Assembly (NCBI GenBank): GCA_036732565.1
Contig: DAINCF010000072.1
Coordinates: forward strand, 1 to 18,766
Reading direction: 5' to 3'
Length of the DNA: 18,766 bases
Source of the DNA: JAIVJN01 sp036732565
Lineage (GTDB): Bacteria > Acidobacteriota > Vicinamibacteria > Vicinamibacterales > UBA2999
Part shown: positions 1 to 9,402 of the stretch, in pieces
Layout of the letters: each line of letters opens with the position of its first letter
Numbering within the stretch: the stretch's first letter is position 1
The notes under the pieces: model-generated
The model's database searches: none
Told to the model about the DNA's origin: nothing
What the model saw: only the letters and a program-made list of their open reading frames with translations
Made by a program: the position numbers and the translations under genes

Positions 1-4
1 GTGT

Positions 5-1734
<1,730 letters not shown>

Positions 1735-1738
<4 letters not shown>

Positions 1739-1911
1739 TCGCAGCCCTCATCACACGAGCGGTCGGGTGGAGTGCCGGCCGCAGTGCGCTCGAAGACATC
1801 GCGCGCCGCTTGACGTGCAAGCAGCCGTGCGAGGGCACGGAGTGCCCCATTGATCTGCACGTCTGCGTCGCTATCTGTACCAGGCGCGTGCGGGCGGGCA
1901 ACGCGTTGCAT
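1735..1911 (-). CDS. small hypothetical protein coupled to the recombinase
   Basis: The frame ends in TGA overlapping the recombinase ATG (ATGA at 1735-1738), which argues for translational coupling. The part that looks conserved, DVQINGALRALARLL (followed by ARQAARDVFER), is predicted helical and resembles small ORFs I have seen upstream of this type of serine recombinase; no function is known to me. The start is uncertain. I chose ATG 1911 (58 aa), but the frame is open to ATG 1953 and TTG 1980, and none has a good ribosome binding site. It could be a directionality factor or a regulator of the recombinase, which is speculation from position only. Confidence 0.6.
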
Positions 1912-1980
1912 TCGCGCCGGCGGCCAGGACCGAGAACGCTTTCGTCCACGCATGATAAACCCCGCGTTGACTCGCAACAA

Positions 1981-2595
1981 TTGAACTGTTGTTCTTGAAT
2001 CAACTCGAGGCTGGCCCCCCGTCCTGAGAACGGAGCGGCACTCCGGTCGGCCGATGACGGACTGCTAGTCGGTCTCGTGCCGCCGAGCCTGAGGCGTGCG
2101 AATCGCGATCGCCGATCGCGTGCACGACCAATCTCCGCGCTGATGGCGCGGACGAGTGCGGGACGAGACGCGAGGTGATGATCACTGCGCGTCAATCGTC
2201 CCGCTGCACCGAGTACGGGCGCTCCTGAGGAGGAACCCGCGCGAGGTGCGGCTGTGATTTTGGGATTCCGGTCAGTTCGGTCGTCGCTGTCCGCCGCGAC
2301 TGCCCTGTCGGCGAGGTCGCGTCTGATGAGCGCGCTCTCGTGCTCCGTCTCCACTGGTCAGATGGCCTTGAGCCGATGCTGACAAACGAGACCGTCCGAG
2401 CCGAGTGATCTAATGCCGGAATGACTGGGTGCTTGCTCTCGCGCTCCTGAGGGCGACGAGACCGACGCAGCCTCCAAGGACCTGGGCCACATGGAGGAGG
2501 GCGACAGAAGCCGCCGACGAACGATGGAGTCAAGTTACGCTCGTCGGTAGCCAGTGTCAATACTGGAGGCACTGTTCAGATGGCCACACGCTGTC
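1981..2595. other. gene-poor stretch between recombinase module and operon
   Basis: I see no convincing gene. The open frames here are rich in Arg, Ser and Pro, lack plausible ribosome binding sites and show no family signature. A near-perfect palindrome, CGCGATCG-C-CGATCGCG, lies at 2104-2120, and GTGAT-G-ATCAC at 2175-2185. The promoter of the recombinase and its small partner ORF should lie near 1950-2050 on the minus strand, but I could not pick clear -35/-10 boxes. Confidence 0.5.
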
Positions 2596-3480
2596 TCACG
2601 ACGCTCGAGGTAATAAGGTTTCGTCGACCAGACGTTGTCCAAGTGGTGAAATCCGCACTTGGCGGCTACGTTCGTCGTAATGGATCAGAACGCGAGAATG
2701 TAGATCTCCAAGAATCTTCGAACGAAATCGAGCCTTGTTATCATACGAAGTCCATGTTCGGAGATCCTCTTCGTCAACAGCAGTTGATGTTGAAGACAAG
2801 AGGACAAGTACTCGCTGCCAAGCTTCCATGGATGGAGCCAGCACGCGCTTCTGATCACCAAACTCCCAGATGAGGGGCACGGTCCGTTCCGTTAGCGCAT
2901 CGACGACGTCACGCGCCGTCTCCGGAGGCATTCGGTGGTAAGCCCTGACCAAATCGGCGAGTATCCATTGGCACGAGTGCAGCACGTAGGTGGCATCCAT
3001 CCGATTCGGCTCGATCTCGGATCCCGCGTGTCCGGTACCGCGATTATTGCGAATCTCGTAGATAGGCGGAATACTTCTTGGAATCTGGATTCGCAGCGCG
3101 CGACCTCCCATGACGGCTTCGTCGGCCGATTCGAGAGCGCGGCAAGCCTGCACCATGTCTCGTGGCTTTTCAGCCTTTTCGGGGTAGTGTCCGTCAGCCC
3201 TCCCTTTCAAGATCGTATAGACGACCTCGCAGAACTTTCCGCCGTTGAGCGTTGCGGCCTCCCAATGGCCGTTCCGAAAATTTCGCACTACATCGTTGAA
3301 ACGCGCGAACAGTTCATCGCGCAGACCATCCGGTATATCAGCGACCGCATCGGGGATGCTGCTTCCACGGCTCCCTGATGCCTTTCGTGACGACACCGGC
3401 GGGAGACTGTGGGACGGTGCGACCGATTCAGGCTTCATCGTCTGCGAACGAGAACGCGAACTGTACTGTGTTCGCGTCAC
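2596..3480 (-). CDS. HEPN-like protein with winged-helix-like tail (third gene of operon)
   Basis: The protein has 294 aa and is not a named family I recognise. After a Ser/Arg-rich N-terminus (1-45), residues about 50-175 are mostly helical and contain R144-NNRGTG-H151. This Rx6H pattern matches the Rx4-6H catalytic motif of HEPN ribonucleases and resembles the RNxxGxGH of Abi-C-type abortive infection proteins. Residues about 215-290 look like a winged helix (LGDLHSRVLIHYDERSRQVR followed by ISPLGQRLVDE). The start is GTG 3480, whose GTGA overlaps the stop of the preceding gene, so it is the coupled last gene of a three-gene operon. I infer an RNA-cleaving effector controlled by DNA-binding partners; this is a hypothesis, and AbiC-like abortive infection is the closest analogy. 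Confidence 0.85.
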   Translation of the reverse strand: MTRTQYSSRSRSQTMKPESVAPSHSLPPVSSRKASGSRGSSIPDAVADIPDGLRDELFARFNDVVRNFRNGHWEAATLNGGKFCEVVYTILKGRADGHYPEKAEKPRDMVQACRALESADEAVMGGRALRIQIPRSIPPIYEIRNNRGTGHAGSEIEPNRMDATYVLHSCQWILADLVRAYHRMPPETARDVVDALTERTVPLIWEFGDQKRVLAPSMEAWQRVLVLLSSTSTAVDEEDLRTWTSYDNKARFRSKILGDLHSRVLIHYDERSRQVRISPLGQRLVDETLLPRAS

Positions 3481-4346
3481 TGGTTCACGAGCTCCGTCAG
3501 ACGTTCAGCCCCTGCAGCGACGCCCTTCTGGGTAAGCATGTAACGGCGCGTACGTGAATTCTTATCACCTTGCTCGCGCAGCAATCCTGCATCAACATCG
3601 CGTCGAAAATTCGCAGTGAAGTTCGCCTGGTCGTAGCATCCCTGATCGGTGCACAGTTGTCGCAATTCCTCGATGTCGACGAGACGCGTAGCCAGCGCCA
3701 TCTCCTTGATGTACAGATACGCGAGCGCGCAGTTCGTCTGTTGTTCCTTCTTGGCCTTGCCCGGCACTCGCCCGAGGATCTGGAACTTCCCGGCGTCGTC
3801 GAAGTGTATTGTGCGTTCGACTGCACCTAGGTCGACGTTCAGCGCTCGCGCCAGCTTTTCAGGAGGCCCCAAGATTCCGCCACGCTCGATGTCCGCTGCA
3901 GGTCCACGTATTGAATCGGTGTTAACTTCGCGAGCGTTGCTTTGGATCTGTCGACTGGACGCGTTTGGCGCCACATTGCTGTTCTCACCACGCAGGACAT
4001 CGAGTGCGACTCGAAAGATCTCCGGTCGGTAGACCTCTTGCCAGCGTTCGGAAAATGCCAGAGCCCGGTCAACCAAAACGCTGAGATCCATCAGTCCCGC
4101 GTCGACACTGCTGTCGCTCTCAAACCGCAGTGAATCGTCGTTGCTTGCGCGATGCCTCTCGCTTGGCAACACATCCTTGGCCCCACCGTCAAACCGTCTA
4201 TCAGCGTTCGTGGCCATAGGCGTGGCTCGGCCCTCGCCATTCTTGGCGCTTTCGATTGGCTCCTGACCCGCGCCGCCGGTATTGGCGCCACCCTCGACGG
4301 GAACGTCCACTAGCGCCGCGAGAGGATCGCTCTTTACGTTAGTCAT
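3477..4346 (-). CDS. hypothetical protein with C-terminal winged-helix-like domain (second gene of operon)
   Basis: The gene encodes 289 aa. The frame is open further upstream, but that part overlaps the preceding gene in another frame. ATG 4346 forms ATGA with the stop of that gene and is preferred. The N-terminus MTNVKSDPLAALV echoes the MTPTEDPLARLV of the first gene, followed by a low-complexity Gly/Asp/Asn-rich stretch (about 15-75). A helical segment follows (VDRALAFSERWQEVYRPEIF). The C-terminal part (about 205-285) reads like a winged helix: ELRQLCTDQGCYDQANFTAN, then FRRDVDAGLLRE and a basic wing SRTRRYMLTQKG. Its role is unknown; it is plausibly a DNA-binding or adaptor subunit. Confidence 0.83.
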   Translation of the reverse strand: MTNVKSDPLAALVDVPVEGGANTGGAGQEPIESAKNGEGRATPMATNADRRFDGGAKDVLPSERHRASNDDSLRFESDSSVDAGLMDLSVLVDRALAFSERWQEVYRPEIFRVALDVLRGENSNVAPNASSRQIQSNAREVNTDSIRGPAADIERGGILGPPEKLARALNVDLGAVERTIHFDDAGKFQILGRVPGKAKKEQQTNCALAYLYIKEMALATRLVDIEELRQLCTDQGCYDQANFTANFRRDVDAGLLREQGDKNSRTRRYMLTQKGVAAGAERLTELVNQ

Positions 4347-4750
4347 TGCTCCCTCCGCTGGTCGTTGAGGATTTGCGTCGCTTCTTCCAGCGCGTATGGC
4401 GCGACTACGTACGCCTTGTCCTCGTTCTGCTGGATCACTCCGCCGTCCGCCAGCGACTTCAGGATTGGTCTCAACGTTCCACCTTTCATGCCCGTCACCG
4501 CCTCGATTGCGGCTGGCCGCAAACCATCGGCGTATTGGCCGGCGAGCAGGTGCAGAGCTTGCTGCGCCAGCAGCACAACGAGTGTCAGCTGCTTGTTGCT
4601 GAGTCGCCCGCGCATGCCGAGTTGAAGAGAGAACGTTCCTCGAGCGAGATCGATGCGCACCTTGTCCTGTAGCGCAGAGGCGAGCAACTCGCGATTGACC
4701 TGAGCCCCGTCTACAACGAGTCGCGCAAGCGGATCTTCCGTGGGGGTCAT
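4343..4750 (-). CDS. small winged-helix-like protein (first gene of operon)
   Basis: This 135-aa protein is not assigned to a named family. ATG 4750 has a good ribosome binding site, GGAGG six bases upstream. Helices fill residues 50-70. They are followed by a winged-helix-like block at about 72-122: GLRPAAIEAVTGMKGGTLRP as helix-turn-helix, ILKSLADGGVIQQNEDKAYV as third helix and wing. The stop overlaps the next ATG (ATGA). As the leading gene it may be the operon's regulator, or the sensing subunit of a complex. The shared DPLA-LV start with the second gene suggests related N-terminal tails, perhaps for interaction. Confidence 0.83.
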   Translation of the reverse strand: MTPTEDPLARLVVDGAQVNRELLASALQDKVRIDLARGTFSLQLGMRGRLSNKQLTLVVLLAQQALHLLAGQYADGLRPAAIEAVTGMKGGTLRPILKSLADGGVIQQNEDKAYVVAPYALEEATQILNDQRREQ

Positions 4751-5061
4751 TTGATTCCTCCATTTCGAAGGTGTTCAGGCGGGCCTCTAACCCGTCTCAG
4801 CCTACAGCGCATGTGTACACACAATTCAAGCAATTTGCAATAGCATTTTGTCAATGTCGTTGCGTGCGATCTGTTTATGACGGATGGCGTGTTGCGATCG
4901 ACACAAGGAGATCTCGCGCACTTCAACATTCTCATGGTGCCGCAGATTCCCTACTTTGCGCCGATAAAATGCCACAAGCACCCATGGAATGAGAGATTTG
5001 CTCGACTTTTCGCAGCTGAGCCCAGCACTTGATCCAGAACGTGTTGCGCAGCATCTGAACC
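4751..5061. other. upstream leader region of the three-gene operon
   Basis: No convincing gene is visible. A minus-strand frame spanning 4826-5137 is open (103 aa) but has no ribosome binding site and an atypical Cys/His-rich composition. A perfect 10-bp palindrome TGTGTACACA (4812-4821) lies 62 bases before the first start codon. A minus-strand TTGACA (4854-4849) is present, but the best partner (TTGAAT, 4829-4824) is at a 19-base spacing, so this promoter is doubtful. The region is clearly more AT-rich than the genes. Confidence 0.4.
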
Positions 5062-5116
5062 ATGTCTGATAATGACAAATATTATAAACCCAATAATTTA
5101 AGTCATTTACAGACAT
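5062..5116 (-). promoter_or_regulatory. AT-rich inverted repeat around a TATAAT box
   Basis: ATGTCTGATAATGAC (5062-5076) and GTCATTTACAGACAT (5102-5116) are inverted copies matching at 13 of 15 positions and separated by 25 AT-rich bases. Between them, minus-strand TATAAT (5086-5081) is a perfect -10 box, though I see no good -35. Transcription from it would run toward the three-gene operon with a leader of about 320 bases. A repressor or activator site is a reasonable reading; no plus-strand gene downstream competes for it. Confidence 0.4.
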
Positions 5117-5340
5117 TAACATATCAATGATGTCCATCCGTGTTATCCAGTTGCCACCTGGATCGACGAGAGTTCGAGGCCAGAGGAGCCCTGAGAGACG
5201 TATCGTGGCCGTGCAGTGCTGATCGTGGCCATTCGGCGCCGTGAATACGAACGCTCAGTCACACCGTCGAAGATGACCCAAAACACGTATACGAAATGTG
5301 TCATGGTTCGACCCCCGCTGCGCTCGAGCGGCAGAAGTTG

Positions 5341-6180
5341 GGGCATGGCACAGCCGGTGCGTTCCCGGGTCGTCCCTTGGACTGCGATCAGCGGTCGGCG
5401 GGTGTCGCCTGCGGCGCTACGACGTCAACGTGAGGTTTAGGCCTGATTTCTCACTTCCATCGCGCCCATGTCGATGTTGGATCGAGTTGCCGGTCGAGTC
5501 GCCGGAGCGTGCGCAGGTCGCGGTACAGGAGATCTGAACGCGCGAAGGCGTCGCGCTGAATGCCGGAGTGCAGGACGGTCTGGATCTTCTCGCGGGAGGA
5601 GCTAGCCGTTGCGGTGGAATCCTTGAAGTATTTGCGCCAACGGCAATCGAAAGGCCGTGTCGCGCAAGAGAACGAGCAGCGACATGGGATCGCGCCGCCG
5701 TGTTGAGACGCTAAAAAGGCCGAGGGCGCGGGCGTGGCACAGCCGATGCGTTCCCGGGTCGTCCCTTGGACTGCGATCAGCGGTCGGCGGGTGTCGCCTG
5801 CGGCGCTACGACGTCAACGTGAGGTTTAGGCCTGATTTCTCACTTCCATCGCGCCCATGTCGATGTTGGATCGAGTTGCCGGTCGAGTCGCCGGAGCGTG
5901 CGCAGGTCGCGGTACAGGAGATCTGAACGCGCGAAGGCGTCGCGCTGAATGCCGGAGTGCAGGACGGTCTGGATCTTCTCGCGGGAGGAGCTAGCCGTTG
6001 CGGTGGAATCCTTGAAGTATTTGCGCCAACGGCAATCGAAAGGCCGTGTCGCGCAAGAGAACGAGCAGCGACATGGGATCGCGCCGCCGTGTTGAGACGC
6101 TAAAAAGGCCGAGGGCGCGGGCGTGGCACAGCCGATGCGTTCCCGGGTCGTCCCTTGGACTGCGATCAGCGGTCGGCGGG
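5341..6180. repeat. 389-bp tandem repeat, two full copies and a 62-bp third start
   Basis: Unit 1 is 5341-5729, unit 2 is 5730-6118, and 6119-6180 repeats the first 62 bases. By eye, units 1 and 2 differ at only two positions (5345/5734 and 5356/5745). After 6180 the sequence departs, but a diverged version of the unit continues (GTCGAGTCGCCGGA at about 6253-6266, in register with 5481-5494), so the repeat seems to derive from a longer degenerate region. No clear gene is encoded. One frame on the minus strand yields a helical fragment (FARSDLLYRDLRTLRRLDRQ) that recurs in degraded form at about 6250-6300, hinting at a dead gene. Confidence 0.85.
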
Positions 6181-6494
6181 GCCAACCGCGGCGCTGCATG
6201 TCGGCGCGATATTGACCCCTTCTCCGCTCCATGATGCCCCCGTCGAAGGCAGAGCGAGGTCGAGTCGCCGGATCGTACCGACGTCGCGGTACCGGTGACC
6301 CGAGCGGAGCAGCGGCTAGGAGCTCAAGCCGGGAATGGCGTTGATCTGTCCCGACTGCCCTGTCAACAGCCTGGACCATTGGCTCCAGACGATCGCGCCT
6401 TCCGACCTGTCGTCGATCGCCGTTCGGAACCGCATGTTCACCCGAACGCCAGCAAACCGGAGGTGACACGGGTGTGTGTTGTTCCTCCCATCGC

Positions 6495-7415
6495 CTAGAG
6501 TTCGCTCCACGGTCCTCCACTCGTCCAGGTCCGCTGCCACCGCTCCTCTCGGCGCGCCGCTCGAAGAGCCGGCCAGAGAAACCGTTCCAAGGTCTCGATG
6601 ATCACGGATAGGTCGGTGAGATGCGGCCGCTGCGTCCGCCGAACAAATGCGGTCCACTGGACCACTTTCTGGGGATCGTCGCCGAACTCGCCTGTCAGCG
6701 CCAACGGGAGTTCAACCGGAATAGCCGTCTTCCTACGACCAAACGTCGCGGCCAAGGCAGCCCGCATCGTCTCGCCGTCGAACGTCCGTGTTCCAGCCAG
6801 TCCGTAGATGTCGAAGAAGTCTTTCATCCGACTGTTGGCCACGCCGCGGCTAACCATCGCCTCCGTCTTCTCGGCGATCGCCGTCTCCGGACGGTAGGCA
6901 CGGATGCGAGCAAGTGGCAGATCGAGCAGGCTCGGATAGTCCAAAACTTCGGGGGGCGGGACGACGGCATCGCCGGCGCCGACATCGACCTGGAGTGGGA
7001 TCCGAACGTTTCCCAACATCGCCAGGAGCTTGATGCGCATGCCGCCGTACTCTTGGCCCTCTCGAATCGCTTCGACGTGTACGCTCTCCGACAGGAACGT
7101 CAGACCGTCCTCTGGTGCCTCGACGGTACACAGGGACACGAACACGCGCTTCAATGCATCCGCGGATGTGTCACCGAACCCTAACAGATCAATGTCCTTC
7201 GTCGGTCGAATCGTCTCTCCGAGCCACAGCAGGAGCAGGGCGGCACCTTTGAGGATGAATCGATCGGCGAACTCAGACTTCGATAGCCGGTACAGCAAAC
7301 GCTCGCCGCCGAAACGGGCAAGCGTCAGTTGGTGCTCGACGCCGAGCTCCCGGCTTCGCTGCACGAGGCGCGCCTGCACCGACGCGGCGATGTTCTTCGG
7401 GCCGTCGCGCTTCAT
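6495..7415 (-). CDS. abiEii: AbiEii-family nucleotidyltransferase toxin
   Basis: This 306-aa toxin belongs to the AbiEii/AbiGii (DUF1814) family and is the toxic half of a type IV toxin-antitoxin pair. The nucleotidyltransferase core shows FILKGAALLLLW (53-64), then RPTKDIDLLGFG with the metal-binding pair D74 and D76. Downstream is the family's AEKTEAMVSRG...RMKDFFDIYGL block (about 171-196). Relatives transfer nucleotides to an RNA target and block growth. The start ATG 7415 overlaps the stop of the antitoxin gene (ATGA), so the two are translated together. Length and motifs look intact. Confidence 0.92.
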   Translation of the reverse strand: MKRDGPKNIAASVQARLVQRSRELGVEHQLTLARFGGERLLYRLSKSEFADRFILKGAALLLLWLGETIRPTKDIDLLGFGDTSADALKRVFVSLCTVEAPEDGLTFLSESVHVEAIREGQEYGGMRIKLLAMLGNVRIPLQVDVGAGDAVVPPPEVLDYPSLLDLPLARIRAYRPETAIAEKTEAMVSRGVANSRMKDFFDIYGLAGTRTFDGETMRAALAATFGRRKTAIPVELPLALTGEFGDDPQKVVQWTAFVRRTQRPHLTDLSVIIETLERFLWPALRAARREERWQRTWTSGGPWSEL

Positions 7416-8041
7416 AGGACGACCGTCTCGAGATAGGGCTGCATCACGCGAAGCACGCGCAGCTTCTTGGCGATGCGGTTCAGCTCGTCGACGTTGAGCC
7501 GCTTGCTACGCCAAGCGTCGGTGAGCGCTTCGAGTGCGACGTCGAGGCCGATCTGGTTCCTGAATCGGAAGCAGTCGGCGACGGTTCGCGCGAGGCTGTA
7601 CACGCGCACAACCTGACGCTCGATACGATGTTTTTCGATGCCCAGGTCGAACACGACCGAGGAAACGTTCACCACGTGGAGTGGCGGAGCCGTCAGGCGA
7701 GGTACACGAGCCCCACGTGGCACGGCAATCCACACCTCATGCGGCAGCTGAGTTCCGACACCGTGGAATTGCAGCGCCGACAGGAGGCAGACGACTGACC
7801 GTGGGACCGCTGCCGCGGCGACCACGAGGTCATGATGCTCAGTGCGAGGTTGCTTCTTGGCGAGGCGATATCGTCCTGGGCCGACCTTCTCCAGAGCGCC
7901 GGACCGTGTCAGCCGCGTTAGCGTGCTTGTGTGGACGCCGTGAGCGGCCACGTCGCGCGCGCGCACGACAGACCTTGCGCCTGCCAGACGCAGAACACGG
8001 CTCGCCCCTTCCGTCGATCGCGGTATTTTGCCTGCACTCAT
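7412..8041 (-). CDS. abiEi: AbiEi-family antitoxin and autorepressor
   Basis: From ATG 8041 the protein has 209 aa. The N-terminal winged helix (AGARSVVRARDVAAHGVHTS, TLTRLTRSGALEKVGPGRYR) is typical of AbiEi, followed by the C-terminal domain with LLSALQFHGVGTQLP and VYSLARTVADCFRFRNQIGL. Family members neutralise AbiEii without stable binding and repress their own promoter. The frame is open to 8146, but ATG 8041 is preferred: it gives the usual AbiEi length and leaves the repeats at 8051-8093 as an operator. The leader is short, with no clear ribosome binding site, so near-leaderless translation is possible. Confidence 0.88.
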   Translation of the reverse strand: MSAGKIPRSTEGASRVLRLAGARSVVRARDVAAHGVHTSTLTRLTRSGALEKVGPGRYRLAKKQPRTEHHDLVVAAAAVPRSVVCLLSALQFHGVGTQLPHEVWIAVPRGARVPRLTAPPLHVVNVSSVVFDLGIEKHRIERQVVRVYSLARTVADCFRFRNQIGLDVALEALTDAWRSKRLNVDELNRIAKKLRVLRVMQPYLETVVL

Positions 8042-8050
8042 GGATGACTG

Positions 8051-8093
8051 TATGCATTTTACCGCATTTTGGACGGCCCACTTCGGGGCCGTC
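8051..8093 (-). promoter_or_regulatory. abiE promoter/operator region
   Basis: On the minus strand AAAATGCGGT and AAAATGCATA are adjacent 10-base direct repeats (8070-8051), and TAAAAT at 8061-8056 could be the -10 box. Just upstream, GACGGCCC (8072-8079) pairs perfectly with GGGCCGTC (8086-8093). AbiEi proteins are known to bind repeats at their own promoter, so these are the natural candidate sites. Confidence 0.5.
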
Positions 8094-8146
8094 AGGCCGG
8101 CATGCCCAGCCTCTGCCCAATTGCGACAAACGTCATAAATCCTCAA

Positions 8147-8381
8147 TTAATCTGCGGTTGTGTGACACCGGCTGTCTCCCATCGAAGGCGCCAGCGCCCG
8201 AAAGGGGCGCTCACCGAAACGCGACGCAACGCTTTGGAACGTGTTCCCGAGGGCGCCGGTCCATCGGTCACCCACCGGTCTCCTCGCGAACGGACCAGGA
8301 AAGGGGAACACCTTGCGCGGAGCCGAGATCCCAACTGTGTTCCCTCATTCCTAGTCCCCTCGCTTCCGGGAGTCGAGTCTT
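8147..8381. other. intergenic, no gene seen
   Basis: No frame looks like a gene. GGGAACAC (8304-8311) and GTGTTCCC (8337-8344) form an 8-bp inverted repeat with a 25-base loop, too wide and lacking a T-tract for a clear terminator. Confidence 0.4.
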
Positions 8382-8795
8382 CTATGCGCCGGACGGCATA
8401 CTCGCGAGCGTGATGCCCCACGCCATGCCGGCGTAGAAGTAGGCGTCGCTGTCTGCAGCGCGTACGCCGTTCATCGCCGTTTCGATCTCGTCTCGCTGGT
8501 GGAAGTCTTCGACGACGCGGACGGCTTCGTCGAACTCGCGCTTTGCCTCACCGCCGCCGAAGCGCAGCTTGGCGGCGCGGCCAATGATCACCTCGATGTC
8601 TGGGTGGGTGGCGACGAAGGCGCCGTGCGCCGGGACGCCCCACTGCGCCACGGCGCCGAACTCCATCAGGGCGTCGGGTATGTGGCTGATGTCGGCGCCG
8701 CCGGCATCTTCCTTCACTTGCCTGGCGGCCCAGATCAGACGCATGAGGAGCAGCGGCAGTCGCCGACTCTTCTTCTTCCGAGAACGTTTCGACAT
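8382..8795 (-). CDS. hypothetical protein, 137 aa
   Basis: I do not recognise this protein. ATG 8795 is chosen because GGAGGGA lies just upstream on the minus strand; the longer frame to 9092 has no such signal and an Arg/Cys-rich composition. The N-terminus is very basic (MSKRSRKKKSRR), followed by a helical LPLLLMRLIWAARQVKE. The rest is mixed alpha/beta, with a charged helix EFDEAVRVVEDFHQRDEIET and a Tyr/Ala-rich end (DAYFYAGMAWGITLA). The basic start suggests nucleic-acid or membrane contact. It stands alone between the AbiE pair and the nuclease gene. Confidence 0.7.
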   Translation of the reverse strand: MSKRSRKKKSRRLPLLLMRLIWAARQVKEDAGGADISHIPDALMEFGAVAQWGVPAHGAFVATHPDIEVIIGRAAKLRFGGGEAKREFDEAVRVVEDFHQRDEIETAMNGVRAADSDAYFYAGMAWGITLASMPSGA

Positions 8796-9402
8796 GACTC
8801 CCTCCATCGGCGCAGCGGCGCCGAGGCGGTCGTCGGGCTGGATATGGAACAATGCGCCCAGCCCGTCGGCCAGTGCGTTTGGTTGACGGGTTAGGCCCTC
8901 CGGTCGTGTGCAACCACGCCGGGGGGCCGCTCTACGCGGACACAGTGGAACTGCGCAGCACCTCCTTCGACAAACGAACCTTGTCGGAGACGTGCACCGG
9001 GTGCCAGTGAGAGCCCAGTCAAGCCGCCAGGAGTGGGTCGCGCAGGCGCAACAGTGTGGCGGCTCGACTTCATGCGGTCGCGATGGCCGCATGCGCTTGA
9101 GAAGAGCGGTGCGAGGAACGAACTACCTGCGGACTATAGCGCGGCGACCGAGCGCTGGCAACTGGCCACACGCTGGCCAACAGGCCCTTCGCGGCTGTTG
9201 ACGCGGCAGAGCCTCATCGGGCTGGACCGACCGCCTCGATGCGCGTGAGCCGCTGTTGCTTCGGAGGTTACGCTCAGCGGGCCGGTACAGCGGCAATGCA
9301 CAGCGAGCACTGGATCGGCAGGCAGTCTCTTCTTGCGAGCACGGCTCCGTCCGACTCTGAACTTCGGGGAGAGCTCGCCGGCAGGACGGTAGTTGCGCCG
9401 GC
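8796..9402. other. gene-free stretch
   Basis: About 600 bases hold no convincing gene. Frames on both strands are Arg- and Ala-rich with no family signature or ribosome binding site. It may be remnant DNA. Confidence 0.45.

Noticed and set aside
4347..4763. N-terminal extension of the second operon gene to 428 aa
   Set aside because: This part overlaps the first gene in another frame, is Arg/Ala-rich and lacks a ribosome binding site; the ATGA overlap at 4346 gives a better start.
4826..5137. 103-aa minus-strand open frame upstream of the operon
   Set aside because: It spans the AT-rich inverted repeat and promoter-like box, has no ribosome binding site and an unnatural Cys/His-rich composition.
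5341..6180. CRISPR array
   Set aside because: The repeat period is 389 bases with no spacers, so it is a plain tandem duplication.
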